Source: Treponema sp. OMZ 790
GTDB lineage: Bacteria; Spirochaetota; Spirochaetia; Treponematales; Treponemataceae
Length of the DNA stretch: 64,000 nucleotides
Direction: 5' to 3'
NCBI RefSeq assembly: GCF_024181285.1
Contig: NZ_CP051201.1
Location: forward strand, 744,001-808,000
Part shown: positions 29,016 through 37,357 of the stretch, piece by piece
Layout: every line of letters starts with the position of its first letter
Position numbering within the stretch: position 1 is the stretch's first letter
Program-made: the position numbers and the translations under genes
The notes under the pieces: model-generated
Told to the model about the DNA's origin: nothing
Seen by the model: the letters and a program-made list of their open reading frames with translations, nothing else
Databases searched by the model: none

Positions 29016-29417
29016 ATGGAAGAAGTAAAAATTATAGAAGGAATCTTAATTATGATGTTTATATTTCCGGCATTAGCCATAATAGTGAAGATGTTTCTTG
29101 CCGTTTTTATTCATATTTCTTTTCACCGTACAGGACTTGCTTTTTCATTTTATGAGGAGGCTACAAAAGAAAATGTATTTTTTTCCAGAAATGCGATATA
29201 TAATGATGGCATTCTATCCTCTTCATGGGATAGAACTAGATTTATCATAAGATGGTGCTTAAAACTGGAATATGCAAAAGAGGATTCAATACAAATAAAA
29301 TCGATAAAACGAAAATTTTTTATTTTGAATATGATGCAGTTGCTCTGTTTTCCATTATCTTTATTATGGATTTTGTTATGCTTAATTACAATAGTTTTAA
29401 CTTTTTTTCTTGTTTAA
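29016..29417 (+). CDS. small membrane protein, candidate immunity protein
   Basis: The protein has 133 residues with an N-terminal membrane segment (about 8-35) and a C-terminal one (about 105-132), with a polar central part in between (FYEEATKENVFFSRNAIYND). The family is not recognised. It is coupled to the truncated upstream frame and lies directly before element D. A membrane-embedded partner would suit a toxin acting at the inner membrane; this is inference. Confidence 0.55.
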   Translation: MEEVKIIEGILIMMFIFPALAIIVKMFLAVFIHISFHRTGLAFSFYEEATKENVFFSRNAIYNDGILSSSWDRTRFIIRWCLKLEYAKEDSIQIKSIKRKFFILNMMQLLCFPLSLLWILLCLITIVLTFFLV

Positions 29418-29484
29418 AGGGATATATAAACATTGTGAAATTTATAGTTATAGTTTAAAAAATATATATGAAGTATAATAAACT

Positions 29485-29978
29485 ATGAAAACAAAACTTA
29501 GAATTTGTTCACAAACCAACTATCTCATTCGGACAGCGATTGAAAGGGAGCAAAAGCAATTTATCAAAATTGCTTTTGCTGTACATCTTTCCGCAGTAAT
29601 TTCTGCGGAAAGATACCGAAGCGAAAGCGGAGCCCTGAAAAGCGCGGTGCTGACACTTGTGTACTTTTACATAATTATGATAGTACACAAGTGTCAGCAG
29701 TCTGCCGCTCAAAGGAGCTTACGCCCCTTTGAGCTTCGAGTTTTTTGCCATTCGGCAAAACATCGGGGATTAAACTTTTAAATTTACTAAACCTCCCCAC
29801 TGACAGGACTTTTGGAAATAGGCCGATGAAAAAGGTACATCCTTGTATCTTTTTCATCTCAGAGTTTTGCATACGCAAAACTCTCAAAGCTAAAACCACC
29901 GCCATCTGTGGCGGGGAAAGAGTATATGTCGAGCTCATTTTGCGTAGCGACGCAGGAGATGCCCGCCGTTTCAAAAGA
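29485..29978 (+). repeat. hairpin-rich Rhs-cassette element, copy D, with block moved
   Basis: The first three hairpins are as in copy A. Then come GTTTTTTGCC/GGCAAAAC and a second block at about 29824-29920 with TGAAAAAGGTAC / GTATCTTTTTCA, GAGTTTTG/CAAAACTC and CCGCC/GGCGG. The same type of block sits in copy C at a different place, before the third hairpin, so the block is an independent module. It ends in GTTTCAAAAGA. Confidence 0.85.
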
Positions 29979-30018
29979 GCTTGACGAAGAAACAAGACTG
30001 TATTATTATGCCCGAGAT
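29974..30018 (+). pseudogene. short Rhs-core scrap after element D
   Basis: The bases after the element encode KELDEETRLYYYARD, matching KELDEETGLYYYGARY of the Rhs core, and then the homology ends. It shows that this cassette too was once element plus Rhs core plus tail, and that its toxin has been lost. Confidence 0.7.
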
Positions 30019-30037
30019 TGTTTAATGGAGAATAATT

Positions 30038-30463
30038 ATGAAAACTGTATATCGTAAATCACTTATACTTAGATGTTTATTTTTTTTAACACTTATTTTT
30101 TTTCTTTATGCTGCAATTATTACGATTTTGACTCAAGAAGATATAAGCATATCCATATGGATAGTTATGATGACGATTATATCTATTAATGCATGGGCTT
30201 TGATAGATTATGTATTTTCGAAGATAGAATTTCAAGAAGATGTGTTTACATATAAAAAAGTATTTATTAGAGTTGTTATTAGAAAAGATGAAGTAGATTT
30301 TGCACGAAGTCTTTGTGATGCAGATATAATAAAAAATAAATATATTATTTATAAAAAAAATGGAGATAAAATAAAATTGAAAGGCGGTCTCGATGGATTT
30401 TCGATGAAAACGAAAATGGATTTACTCGCAGATCTTCTAGTTTTTTTTAGGAAAAAGATATAG
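30038..30463 (+). CDS. small two-helix membrane protein, possible orphan immunity protein
   Basis: The protein has 141 residues with two N-terminal membrane segments (about 10-32 and 40-62) and a cytosolic basic tail with KIEFQEDVFTYKKVFIRVVI, resembling small PH-like membrane proteins. GGAG precedes the ATG. It directly follows the Rhs scrap, so I regard it as the immunity gene left after the toxin was lost. The 158-base gap after it shows no clear feature. Confidence 0.55.
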   Translation: MKTVYRKSLILRCLFFLTLIFFLYAAIITILTQEDISISIWIVMMTIISINAWALIDYVFSKIEFQEDVFTYKKVFIRVVIRKDEVDFARSLCDADIIKNKYIIYKKNGDKIKLKGGLDGFSMKTKMDLLADLLVFFRKKI

Positions 30464-30621
30464 CAACGGATGAATACGTGAAAGGCGGCTGTAGTAAATC
30501 CGTTAATTTTTATATACAGCGGTAAAAGGTATTGGTTGAATGATAATATGGAAGTATACTTTATACTGTATTATTGGATATATCCGTTTTAAATAAATGT
30601 TACATATAGAGGAAAATTTGA

Positions 30622-30897
30622 ATGAATAGACATATCGCCCGAGTTTGTTTTTATATTGCTTTAATAGCATGTTTGATTTTAATCGTATTATGTATAATTG
30701 AATATAGAGGCTCGGCTATTTTATATTATTTATTGGGTACTATTATGGGAGGCTGTATGTTTCCTAGTTTCTATTTGGATTTTCAAGATGACCGTGATAA
30801 TGATAAGATATTACCTTCTACTATTAAAGGATTAGTTGCAGCTATTCTCATTTTTTTGATTTGTTTTTTTATGTTAATTAAAACATTGTTTGATTAA
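30622..30897 (+). CDS. small membrane protein of unknown function
   Basis: The protein has 91 residues with three predicted membrane helices (about 6-26, 32-50, 68-90) and a polar loop FQDDRDNDKILPSTIK. GAGG lies ahead of the ATG. No family is recognised. It closes the Rhs cassette array and may be another immunity-type gene. Confidence 0.5.
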   Translation: MNRHIARVCFYIALIACLILIVLCIIEYRGSAILYYLLGTIMGGCMFPSFYLDFQDDRDNDKILPSTIKGLVAAILIFLICFFMLIKTLFD

Positions 30898-31033
30898 TCA
30901 TGTTAGAATTCAGAGGCGGTGCAAACGGGATAATTCTGTGCGAGAATTAATTAGATCAACTTGAGGTAAGTATGAAAAAATTGATAAAAACAAATTCAAA
31001 GCAAATATTGTACTCAATACTTGTTTATTTGAA

Positions 31034-32467
31034 TCAAAATTTTGCTTTTTTAAGTATTTCAATAAAGCACTTATAAAAATACTCCAAAGAGCTTAAACTA
31101 AAACATTCTTTAGGGCTATGATAGTGCCATGCGTTGGAACCTATCGAAACTATATCCATATTATCAATTTTGCTGTCAAAAAAGCTGCATTCAAGACCTG
31201 CATGTATAGCTAAAAAATGAACATTCTTTCCGCCTCTTTCTTCATACACCTCTTTGATCAGTTGTCCGAGTTTTGAATTACTTTTATATTCCCAGCCGGG
31301 ATAAGAGCCCCACACGGTATAAGGCATATTATAAGAGTTTGCAATTTTTTTTAGTTTTTTTATTATATATTGTTTTTGAGATTCATAGCCTGCTCTGACA
31401 TCGGTAATAACTATAATCTGGGAATCTTTGATATATATTTCTCCTAAATTGCAAGAACAATCAACAAAATTTTCAAAACCGTTACTCATTATTTGAATTT
31501 CCGAAGGTGATGTCAGAATGTAATCTTTTAAATCGGAAAAAATTTCACGTTTTATACATGAGCTGTCTTTATTTGAGTTTTCAACCATAGTAATCTTTAT
31601 GCTGTCTTTAATGGCGGGAAATTCTTTTTGCAGGATGGAGTTAAATTTGCAAACTTCATCTTCCAAGTTTTTTAAGTCTTTTTTTGCAACCATCAAAGAT
31701 ACATTGCTTGTTCTTGGAATTGCAAGTCTGAAATTTCCGCCTTTTATATCTTGTAAATAAAAATCTATATTTTCAAGCTCATCTAAAAATCGGAATAGCA
31801 ATATATTGCTGTTTCCTTTTCCCCTGTGTATATCTTCTCCCGAATGTCCGCCCTCCAACCCTGATAGTTTTATATCACAGCATTTATACTTTTCATCTAC
31901 TTTAATTTTTTCTATTTTTTTATTAGCTGTAAATGTAATTCCTCCGGCGGCTGAAATTACTATTTCGTTATCGCAGCAATGATCTAAATTTATCAAAAAT
32001 CGGCTTTTTAATTTACTCATATCGAAGTTTCCTACTCCGGAAAAATCCTCTTCTTCAGCACTTGTAAATACTGCTTCAATTTCCGGATGTGAAATGGTGT
32101 TATCGGCAAGCACCGAAAGTATGATACTTACTCCAAGTCCGTCATCGGCTCCCAGCGTTGTCGTTTCCCTCGTAGAAACAATATCTCCGTCTATGTAGTA
32201 TTTAATCGGATCTTTAAAAAAATCGTGATTTATTCCTTCGGCTTTTCCGCATACCATATCGGTATGAGCTTGGAGTGCTATTGGTTTGCAATTTTCATAT
32301 CCCTTTGTTGCCGGTTTTTTCATAAAAACGTTTTTAAAGTTATCTTTTTCAACATAGATATTTCTTTGTTTTGCCCAATCATACAAATAATCCCTTATCC
32401 TTTCTTCATGAAAACTCGGTCTTGGAATTTTGCATATTGCTTCGAATTCTTTTAACACATCTTGCAT
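31034..32467 (-). CDS. pepD: aminoacyl-histidine dipeptidase / cytosol non-specific dipeptidase (M20)
   Basis: PepD-type M20 metallopeptidase of 477 residues, close to the family's 480-490. Metal-site motifs are LQAHTDMVC (His68, Asp70), LGADDGLGVS (bridging Asp), SAEEEDFSGVG (catalytic Glu and metal Glu), LINLDHCCD and AIHAGLECSFF. It cleaves dipeptides in the cytosol. GGAGG lies 6 bases before the ATG. It shares orientation with the adjacent TetR gene, and together with the divergent YfcC transporter suggests peptide import and hydrolysis, common in peptide-fermenting treponemes. Its leader carries the hairpin module described separately. Confidence 0.92.
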   Translation of the reverse strand: MQDVLKEFEAICKIPRPSFHEERIRDYLYDWAKQRNIYVEKDNFKNVFMKKPATKGYENCKPIALQAHTDMVCGKAEGINHDFFKDPIKYYIDGDIVSTRETTTLGADDGLGVSIILSVLADNTISHPEIEAVFTSAEEEDFSGVGNFDMSKLKSRFLINLDHCCDNEIVISAAGGITFTANKKIEKIKVDEKYKCCDIKLSGLEGGHSGEDIHRGKGNSNILLFRFLDELENIDFYLQDIKGGNFRLAIPRTSNVSLMVAKKDLKNLEDEVCKFNSILQKEFPAIKDSIKITMVENSNKDSSCIKREIFSDLKDYILTSPSEIQIMSNGFENFVDCSCNLGEIYIKDSQIIVITDVRAGYESQKQYIIKKLKKIANSYNMPYTVWGSYPGWEYKSNSKLGQLIKEVYEERGGKNVHFLAIHAGLECSFFDSKIDNMDIVSIGSNAWHYHSPKECFSLSSLEYFYKCFIEILKKAKF

Positions 32468-32473
32468 GTTTTA

Positions 32474-32641
32474 CCTCCATAAAAACTTTTTACAGCAAAT
32501 ATAAATTTGCGAAAAAAGTTTTTTCAAGTGTGTGCCGGAAAGCACACACATATAATGATTTGAAGTTTTCTACCCATAGGTGCAAAACTCAGCAGATAAA
32601 CAGTTAGGCTGAATTTCTGCCGAACTGTTTATCATACCTCC
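32474..32641 (-). repeat. multi-hairpin leader module upstream of pepD
   Basis: About 170 bases alignable end to end with the module at 38144. The outer stem AAAAACTTTTT/AAAAAGTTTTT next to the ribosome-binding site holds an inner stem GCAAAT/ATTTGC. Then come a TGTGTGC/GCACACA hairpin, a GTTTT/AAAAC hairpin and a GATAAACAGTT/AACTGTTTATC hairpin. Relative to the other copy the stem arms differ together while linkers stay alike. It may act as RNA in the pepD leader or as a DNA element. A GGAGG before ATG at the far end could start a 22-codon peptide. Confidence 0.7.
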
Positions 32642-32657
32642 TATACCCTTTAGTGTT

Positions 32658-33347
32658 TTATTGTGTATCTTGTATTTCCTTTTTGTCGGGAACAGATACA
32701 CCCATAAGTTCTAATGTTTCTACCAGAAAATTCATAAATTCTTTTGAATGTTTTTGTATATCTATATTTCTATCTATAATTACTTTGTACAGATAGTATG
32801 CATGTACCTTTGTAACAGTATGTATGAGAAAGTCCGTATTTTTTTGAGACAGTATACCTTGATTCACTATGGCTTTTGTTATTTCAATATCCCGTTGAAT
32901 TATATTGCCTTCTTTAAGCATATTGTCTATATCGTCATGATATTTTTCACCCAATTCTTCGGGAAAAATTTCGTAATAATCGGCTATTATTTTGGGGAGT
33001 TTTTCCGAATAGATTCCATAGAACATATTAAAATAAATATCGGGATTTTTAAATGAAAAACCGTTAAAAACTTCGTATACTCTAATATATTTTAAGACAG
33101 GATTACTTATAGGTTTGGTTTTTACTTTAAGTTCTGCTATATAATCTTTTAAATAGCCTAGAGAAGCGTATAAAAGGAGGATATCCAGATTTTCAAAGTA
33201 ATTATAAAGGGTTGCCGTATTATAACCTATTTTTTCTGCAATTTTTCTTATGCTGACTTTTTCTATCCCTAATTCGTTTATTAAGGTTTTTGTTACAGCG
33301 ATGTATTCAGTCATAAGTTGTTTTTTCCTTTCTTTCATATCTAACAT
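32658..33347 (-). CDS. TetR-family transcriptional regulator
   Basis: The protein has 229 residues with a TetR N-terminal helix-turn-helix (VSIRKIAEKIGYNTATLYNYF, about residues 28-50) and an all-helical ligand-binding region. The ATG at 33347 is only a few bases from AAAGGA. The ATG at 33338 (MKERKK) has better spacing and may be the true start. It diverges from the YfcC gene across a control region with two perfect palindromes, so it probably represses that gene and itself. The ligand is unknown. Confidence 0.85.
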   Translation of the reverse strand: MLDMKERKKQLMTEYIAVTKTLINELGIEKVSIRKIAEKIGYNTATLYNYFENLDILLLYASLGYLKDYIAELKVKTKPISNPVLKYIRVYEVFNGFSFKNPDIYFNMFYGIYSEKLPKIIADYYEIFPEELGEKYHDDIDNMLKEGNIIQRDIEITKAIVNQGILSQKNTDFLIHTVTKVHAYYLYKVIIDRNIDIQKHSKEFMNFLVETLELMGVSVPDKKEIQDTQ

Positions 33348-33374
33348 TTCCTTTTAAAATTTAAAATAATTTGC

Positions 33375-33403
33375 TTGACAAATTTTATAACCGCGGTTAT
33401 AAT
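33375..33403 (+). promoter_or_regulatory. consensus promoter of the YfcC transporter gene
   Basis: TTGACA (33375-33380), 17 bases, TATAAT (33398-33403): a perfect sigma-70 promoter. The palindromic operator lies in its spacer and -10, so a bound TetR would block RNA polymerase. Confidence 0.9.
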
Positions 33404-33423
33404 TATAACATAATCGCGATTAT
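33385..33423. promoter_or_regulatory. twin TetR operators
   Basis: Two perfect palindromes: TTATAACCGCGGTTATAA at 33385-33402 and ATAATCGCGATTAT at 33410-33423. They share the core ATAA(C)CGCGG/ATAATCGCG pattern. Centres are about 23 bases apart, on nearly the same side of the helix. They lie between the divergent TetR and transporter genes, the usual arrangement for local repression. Confidence 0.8.
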
Positions 33424-33445
33424 AAATCAAGTTAAGGAGTTGTTT

Positions 33446-34858
33446 ATGAGTTTAAAAATTAAACGGTTTAAGCTAAAAGCACCCGATGCGATTGTTCTCA
33501 TTCTGGTTTTGCTCATCCTTGCATCGATTTTTACGTATGTTCTTCCTACAGGAGAATATACCCGTGTGTTGGATTCGGCTAAGGGGGTAAATGTAGTTGA
33601 CCCTTACAGCTATCATCCTATTGAAAGGAATCCTGTTTCATTTTGGGGTATTTTACAGGCAGTCCCCAGAGGGCTAAATGAGTCAGCCGAAATAATTAAC
33701 TTTTTGTTGATAATTGGAGGTATTTTCGGCATTTTAAAAGGAACAGGAGCTCTTGATTCTGTGTTGAAGATGGCTATGGTAAAACTTAAAGGCAGGGAAA
33801 GGCTTATTATTCCGGTTATTCTTATATTTTGGGGATTGGGCGGAGCTATAATAGGAAATTTTGAAGAGTGTTTGGCTTTTTTACCTTTGCATATAACGCT
33901 TTGCCTTGCCCTAGGATTTGATTCAATTACAGGTGTTGCACTGGGTATGTGCGGTGTAGGGGTTGGGTACATAGGAGCTATTTTAAATCCTTTTACTATC
34001 ATTACTGCACAAAAAATAGCGGATGTTCCTATATTGAGCGGTATCGAACTTAGGATAGTTTCTTTTATTGTTCTTATGGCGATAACGATAGTATACATAT
34101 ACATTTATGCAGGAAAAATTCAAAAAAATCCTAAATTAAGTCCTATGTATGAGCAAGATTTGAAAAGTCCTTATAGGGAAAATGATTTATTGTCTAAGGA
34201 TATTACCTTTACCGTAAAGCAAAAATCGGCTTTGGCAATCTTTGTTCTAGGGATAGTTGTTCTTGTTTATGGGGTTGTGGTTCATCATTTCTATTTGACC
34301 GAAATTGCTGCCGTTTTTGTGGGAACGGGAATTTTATGCGGTTTGGCCGGCGGACTCAGTTTAAATGAAACAGTGCGGCATTTCGTAAAAGGTGCGGAAA
34401 ATCTTGTTTATGCTGCCATTTGTGTAGGCTTTGCAAGAGCTATAACCGTTATAATGATGGACGGCAAAATTTTAGATGTTATAGTTTACGGCTTTTCAAA
34501 TATGGTTCAGGGGCTGCCGTTGCAAATCAGTGCCGTCGGAATGTTTGTATTACAGTCTTTTATAAATATTTTTATTCCTTCAGGAACAGGTCAGGCGGTT
34601 ATCAGTATGCCTATAATGACTCCCTTGGCGGATGTCATAGGTCTGACGCGGCAGACTGCTGTATTGGCATTTCAGTTTGGCGACGGTATTACGAATTTGT
34701 TCACACCTACAGCAGGCGATCTTATGGCTGCAATTGCAATAGGAGGTATATCGTACGGCAAATGGTTTAAATGGTTTTGGAAGCTTATGGGGCTTTGGTA
34801 TATCGCTTGTTCCGTAATTCTAATAATAGCTACAATTATCGGGTACGGTCCCGTATAA
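33446..34858 (+). CDS. YfcC/DcuC-like family membrane transporter
   Basis: Inner-membrane carrier of about 470 residues with 11-12 predicted helices. Family features are LKAPDAIVLILVLLILASIFTYVLPTGEY at the N-terminus, an NxxEECLAF-type motif (IGNFEECLAFLPL), GAILNPFTIITAQKIAD, and FIPSGTGQAVISMPIMTPLAD near the C-terminus. The ATG at 33446 is chosen for AAGGAG 6 bases upstream; the frame also opens at 33371, but that lies inside the promoter. Family members carry C4-dicarboxylates, amino acids or peptides. Pairing with a dipeptidase favours peptides or amino acids here. Confidence 0.85.
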   Translation: MSLKIKRFKLKAPDAIVLILVLLILASIFTYVLPTGEYTRVLDSAKGVNVVDPYSYHPIERNPVSFWGILQAVPRGLNESAEIINFLLIIGGIFGILKGTGALDSVLKMAMVKLKGRERLIIPVILIFWGLGGAIIGNFEECLAFLPLHITLCLALGFDSITGVALGMCGVGVGYIGAILNPFTIITAQKIADVPILSGIELRIVSFIVLMAITIVYIYIYAGKIQKNPKLSPMYEQDLKSPYRENDLLSKDITFTVKQKSALAIFVLGIVVLVYGVVVHHFYLTEIAAVFVGTGILCGLAGGLSLNETVRHFVKGAENLVYAAICVGFARAITVIMMDGKILDVIVYGFSNMVQGLPLQISAVGMFVLQSFINIFIPSGTGQAVISMPIMTPLADVIGLTRQTAVLAFQFGDGITNLFTPTAGDLMAAIAIGGISYGKWFKWFWKLMGLWYIACSVILIIATIIGYGPV

Positions 34859-34930
34859 AAAATTGCTAATTATTGTATGCCGTATAAATTGGTTGTAACC
34901 GTTAAGCGGCATATTTGTTCAAACATCAAC

Positions 34931-34974
34931 GGCATCGATAAACTTTTTTAAGGTTAACGATGCCATATTTTTTT
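34931..34974 (+). terminator. intrinsic terminator after the YfcC gene
   Basis: Stem GGCATCG/CGATGCC around an AT-rich loop is followed by ATATTTTTTT. It lies 72 bases after the transporter stop. Confidence 0.6.
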
Positions 34975-34993
34975 GTATTAAGAGGAATCCAAA

Positions 34994-35851
34994 ATTAAAA
35001 TATCAGGTTTTATAGATGCTGCGGCCTCTGCCTTTATATTCGGGCTTATGCCGCTTTTTACAAAGATTTTATTCGATTTAGGTTTAAACCCCATAGGTTC
35101 CAGTTTTTACAGGATGTCCTTAGCCTTGATTTTTATCTTTATTTATTCAAAATTTTTAAAAATTGATATGAAATTAAATAAAAAAGAATTTCGGCTTGTC
35201 TTATTAGCTGCTCTGTTTTTTACCCTCAACAGTATAAGTTTGTTTGCCTCATATAAATATATAAATTCGGGAAGTGCTACATCCATCCATTTTTTATATC
35301 CGGTTATAATTTTTACGGCTTCGGCTTTTATGCTAAAACAAAGGCCTTCAATATATGAGATACTTTGTATTGCGGCCGCAGTCATGGGGCTATTTTTTAT
35401 AGCCGATTTTAAAGAGGTTTCAAGTGCTCCGGGAATAATATATGCATTTATGTCGGCTATTGTGTACAGCGTGTATTCATTTATTTTGGAAAGAACAAAA
35501 AAAATTCATCCTATTAAGCTTTTATTTTATGTTAATTTTTTCGGCAGCTTAATGATTTTTGCCTTTTCTCTATCCCAGCCTGAAAGGATTCCTTTTGATT
35601 TTACGCTTCCGCAGTTTGGTCTGCTTATTTTCTACTCCTGTATTTTAACGGTAGGTGCGACCTTTTTATATCAAAAAGCGGTTGCCAAGATTGGGGCGAA
35701 ATATACTTCAATTTTGAGCACATTAGAACCTGTTACAAGCCTTGCGGTAGGGCTTTTATTTTTAAAGGAAAACATGACTCTCCTCCAATTTTTTGCTGCC
35801 GTTTTGATTGTGCTTGCGGCCCTTGTGCTCATTAAGTTAAAACGGAATTAA
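34994..35851 (+). CDS. EamA/DMT-family transporter with probable ATT start
   Basis: Ten-helix drug/metabolite transporter with two EamA repeats. Typical sequences are SAFIFGLMPLFTKILFDLG in helix 1 and KAVAKIGAKYTSILSTLEPVTSLAVGLLFLKE in the second repeat. The first ATG in frame (35048) falls inside helix 1. In the same frame ATT at 34994 lies 7 bases after AGAGGA and gives a complete first helix (ISGFIDAAASAFIFGLMP); no ATG, GTG or TTG lies between the upstream stop and 35048. So either a rare ATT start or a base change at the start codon. The substrate is unknown. Confidence 0.8.
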   Translation: MKISGFIDAAASAFIFGLMPLFTKILFDLGLNPIGSSFYRMSLALIFIFIYSKFLKIDMKLNKKEFRLVLLAALFFTLNSISLFASYKYINSGSATSIHFLYPVIIFTASAFMLKQRPSIYEILCIAAAVMGLFFIADFKEVSSAPGIIYAFMSAIVYSVYSFILERTKKIHPIKLLFYVNFFGSLMIFAFSLSQPERIPFDFTLPQFGLLIFYSCILTVGATFLYQKAVAKIGAKYTSILSTLEPVTSLAVGLLFLKENMTLLQFFAAVLIVLAALVLIKLKRN

Positions 35852-35854
35852 TTA

Positions 35855-37336
35855 TTACCAGCTAAATCTCCCCTTAATCCAGATAGAGCTTATCTTGTTT
35901 AATTGTGCAAAGTCTCCCTTGCCGTCGTAACCTTTTGTGTAAATATCTCCTCCCAAAATTACATGAATGTTGTCGGTAAGAGAGTAATCAACGGCGTAAG
36001 TGCTGAATGTGCTTCCGTAATTAATATCGATTGCTCCGCTTGCAGAAAGTTTAAGAGTTTCCCTCAAAAAAGTTTTGCTTATGTTTAAACTTACAAAACC
36101 CTTGTGCATCGGCCTCTCTATATCGTCTTTGTGGTTTAAAATAAGGTCTTCAAAATATTGGGCGCTTATAAACCACGAGCTTTTATTCCAATCAAGACCT
36201 GCCAGCATTAAAAGCTGGTGTTTAGGTTTAGATTCTTCAAAGATTAAGTTTATATTATCGGGTGTTTGTTGAAATATTTCTACCGGAGAAGGTTCTTTTT
36301 TTAATGTTTTTTTCGCTTCAAAATATCGCTCTCCTATCCATGCGCCTTCCAATCTTATGGTTACATCTCCTGCCGGTATTGCGGCATCGAGGCCTGCCAT
36401 TCCTATGCGGTAATATTCTTGATTTAGTTTTGTATAAATTAGTGTCGGAATATAAGGATTTGTTATAGGATTATGATCTAAGCAAGGTTTTTTAAGTTTT
36501 TTTTCAATGTATCCGGTTTTTGTAAATTTAGGATTCTTATCCCGGCCGTAAAAGCCTGAAAGCGAAAAATCTATGCCGGGTAAAAAGAAGGAGAGGCGGG
36601 CCGCCGCTTCCGTGTCCGTAAACATCTTGGGTTTTTCATCGGTTTTTGTATATTTTATAGGAAGAGAAAAGGCTCCTTTAGTATATACATCGGGAAGTTC
36701 AATATAAAAAAGAGCATCTTTCGCTCCTTCTTCAAAACTAAACGGAGGCAATTTGTTCGGGGTAAAAAAAGGAATTGCTATAACTTCAAAGGTAAAAATG
36801 TCGTGAAAAAATCTTAGGCGAATGCTGTCCGATGCGAGTTTTGTATCATCGGAAGAAAGGGCTAAAAAGGCGGAAGCATCCTTTGCACTCAGCACATCTG
36901 TTAGGGTAAAGCCGTCTGCCTGTCCCCAGCTTATAATCTGCCTTCCGAAACTTAAATCCCAAATTTCGCCGGAATAGCGGAAATAGGCTTCATTGAGTTT
37001 AAAGCCCGTGCGTGAAGGATTGCGGTAATTGTATTCCGCCGAAGCTGAAAGAAAGGCATAGGCTGAACCTGCAACTACTTCTCCTTTTATTTGTGCGATA
37101 GAACGGGAAAGGCTGTACTCGGCTCCCTTGTTCCTTCCGCTATTCCATCTAAGCCCATGGGCTGTTTCCAGTTTTCCTCCGAAGTTAAATTCTATTCCGT
37201 TTGATTCTTCAATTATTTCTTCTTGAGGCTCTTCGGGTTCATTTTCTTGTAGTTCTTCTTGGGCATAACACAAAAATCCTGTCAAAAAGAAAAGTACAAC
37301 CGTTAAAATAAAACTATTCTTTTTTATTCTTCTCAT
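35855..37336 (-). CDS. DUF1302-like outer-membrane beta-barrel protein
   Basis: The protein has 493 residues with signal peptide ending CYAQ and a Glu/Pro-rich linker (about 26-45). A barrel follows with alternating strands (GGKLETAHGLRWN, LSFGRQIISWGQADGFTLTDV). The RQxxxWGxADG segment is characteristic of the DUF1302 family. The C-terminus ends in WIKGRFSW, an aromatic outer-membrane insertion signal. It is last in the series MMPL transporter, LolA-like protein, barrel, so it may provide the outer-membrane step of lipid or hydrophobic-compound export. Confidence 0.75.
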   Translation of the reverse strand: MRRIKKNSFILTVVLFFLTGFLCYAQEELQENEPEEPQEEIIEESNGIEFNFGGKLETAHGLRWNSGRNKGAEYSLSRSIAQIKGEVVAGSAYAFLSASAEYNYRNPSRTGFKLNEAYFRYSGEIWDLSFGRQIISWGQADGFTLTDVLSAKDASAFLALSSDDTKLASDSIRLRFFHDIFTFEVIAIPFFTPNKLPPFSFEEGAKDALFYIELPDVYTKGAFSLPIKYTKTDEKPKMFTDTEAAARLSFFLPGIDFSLSGFYGRDKNPKFTKTGYIEKKLKKPCLDHNPITNPYIPTLIYTKLNQEYYRIGMAGLDAAIPAGDVTIRLEGAWIGERYFEAKKTLKKEPSPVEIFQQTPDNINLIFEESKPKHQLLMLAGLDWNKSSWFISAQYFEDLILNHKDDIERPMHKGFVSLNISKTFLRETLKLSASGAIDINYGSTFSTYAVDYSLTDNIHVILGGDIYTKGYDGKGDFAQLNKISSIWIKGRFSW

Positions 37337-37357
37337 ATTTCTTTCCTTAATATTTTC

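Noticed and set aside
20847..29978. Repeated blocks could be a CRISPR array.
   Set aside because: Only four copies of several hundred bases, 2-3.5 kb apart with genes between, and no cas genes.
30972..31076. A 34-codon frame (MKKLIKTNSKQILYSILVYL...) with GAGG in front.
   Set aside because: It runs into the 3' end of the convergent pepD gene and resembles only the start of a signal peptide; at best a relic.
32597..32636. GTTAGGC inside a hairpin looks like an integron attC core site; T. denticola is known to carry a chromosomal integron.
   Set aside because: There is no matching inverse core in the right order, no integrase gene and no run of such sites in the window.
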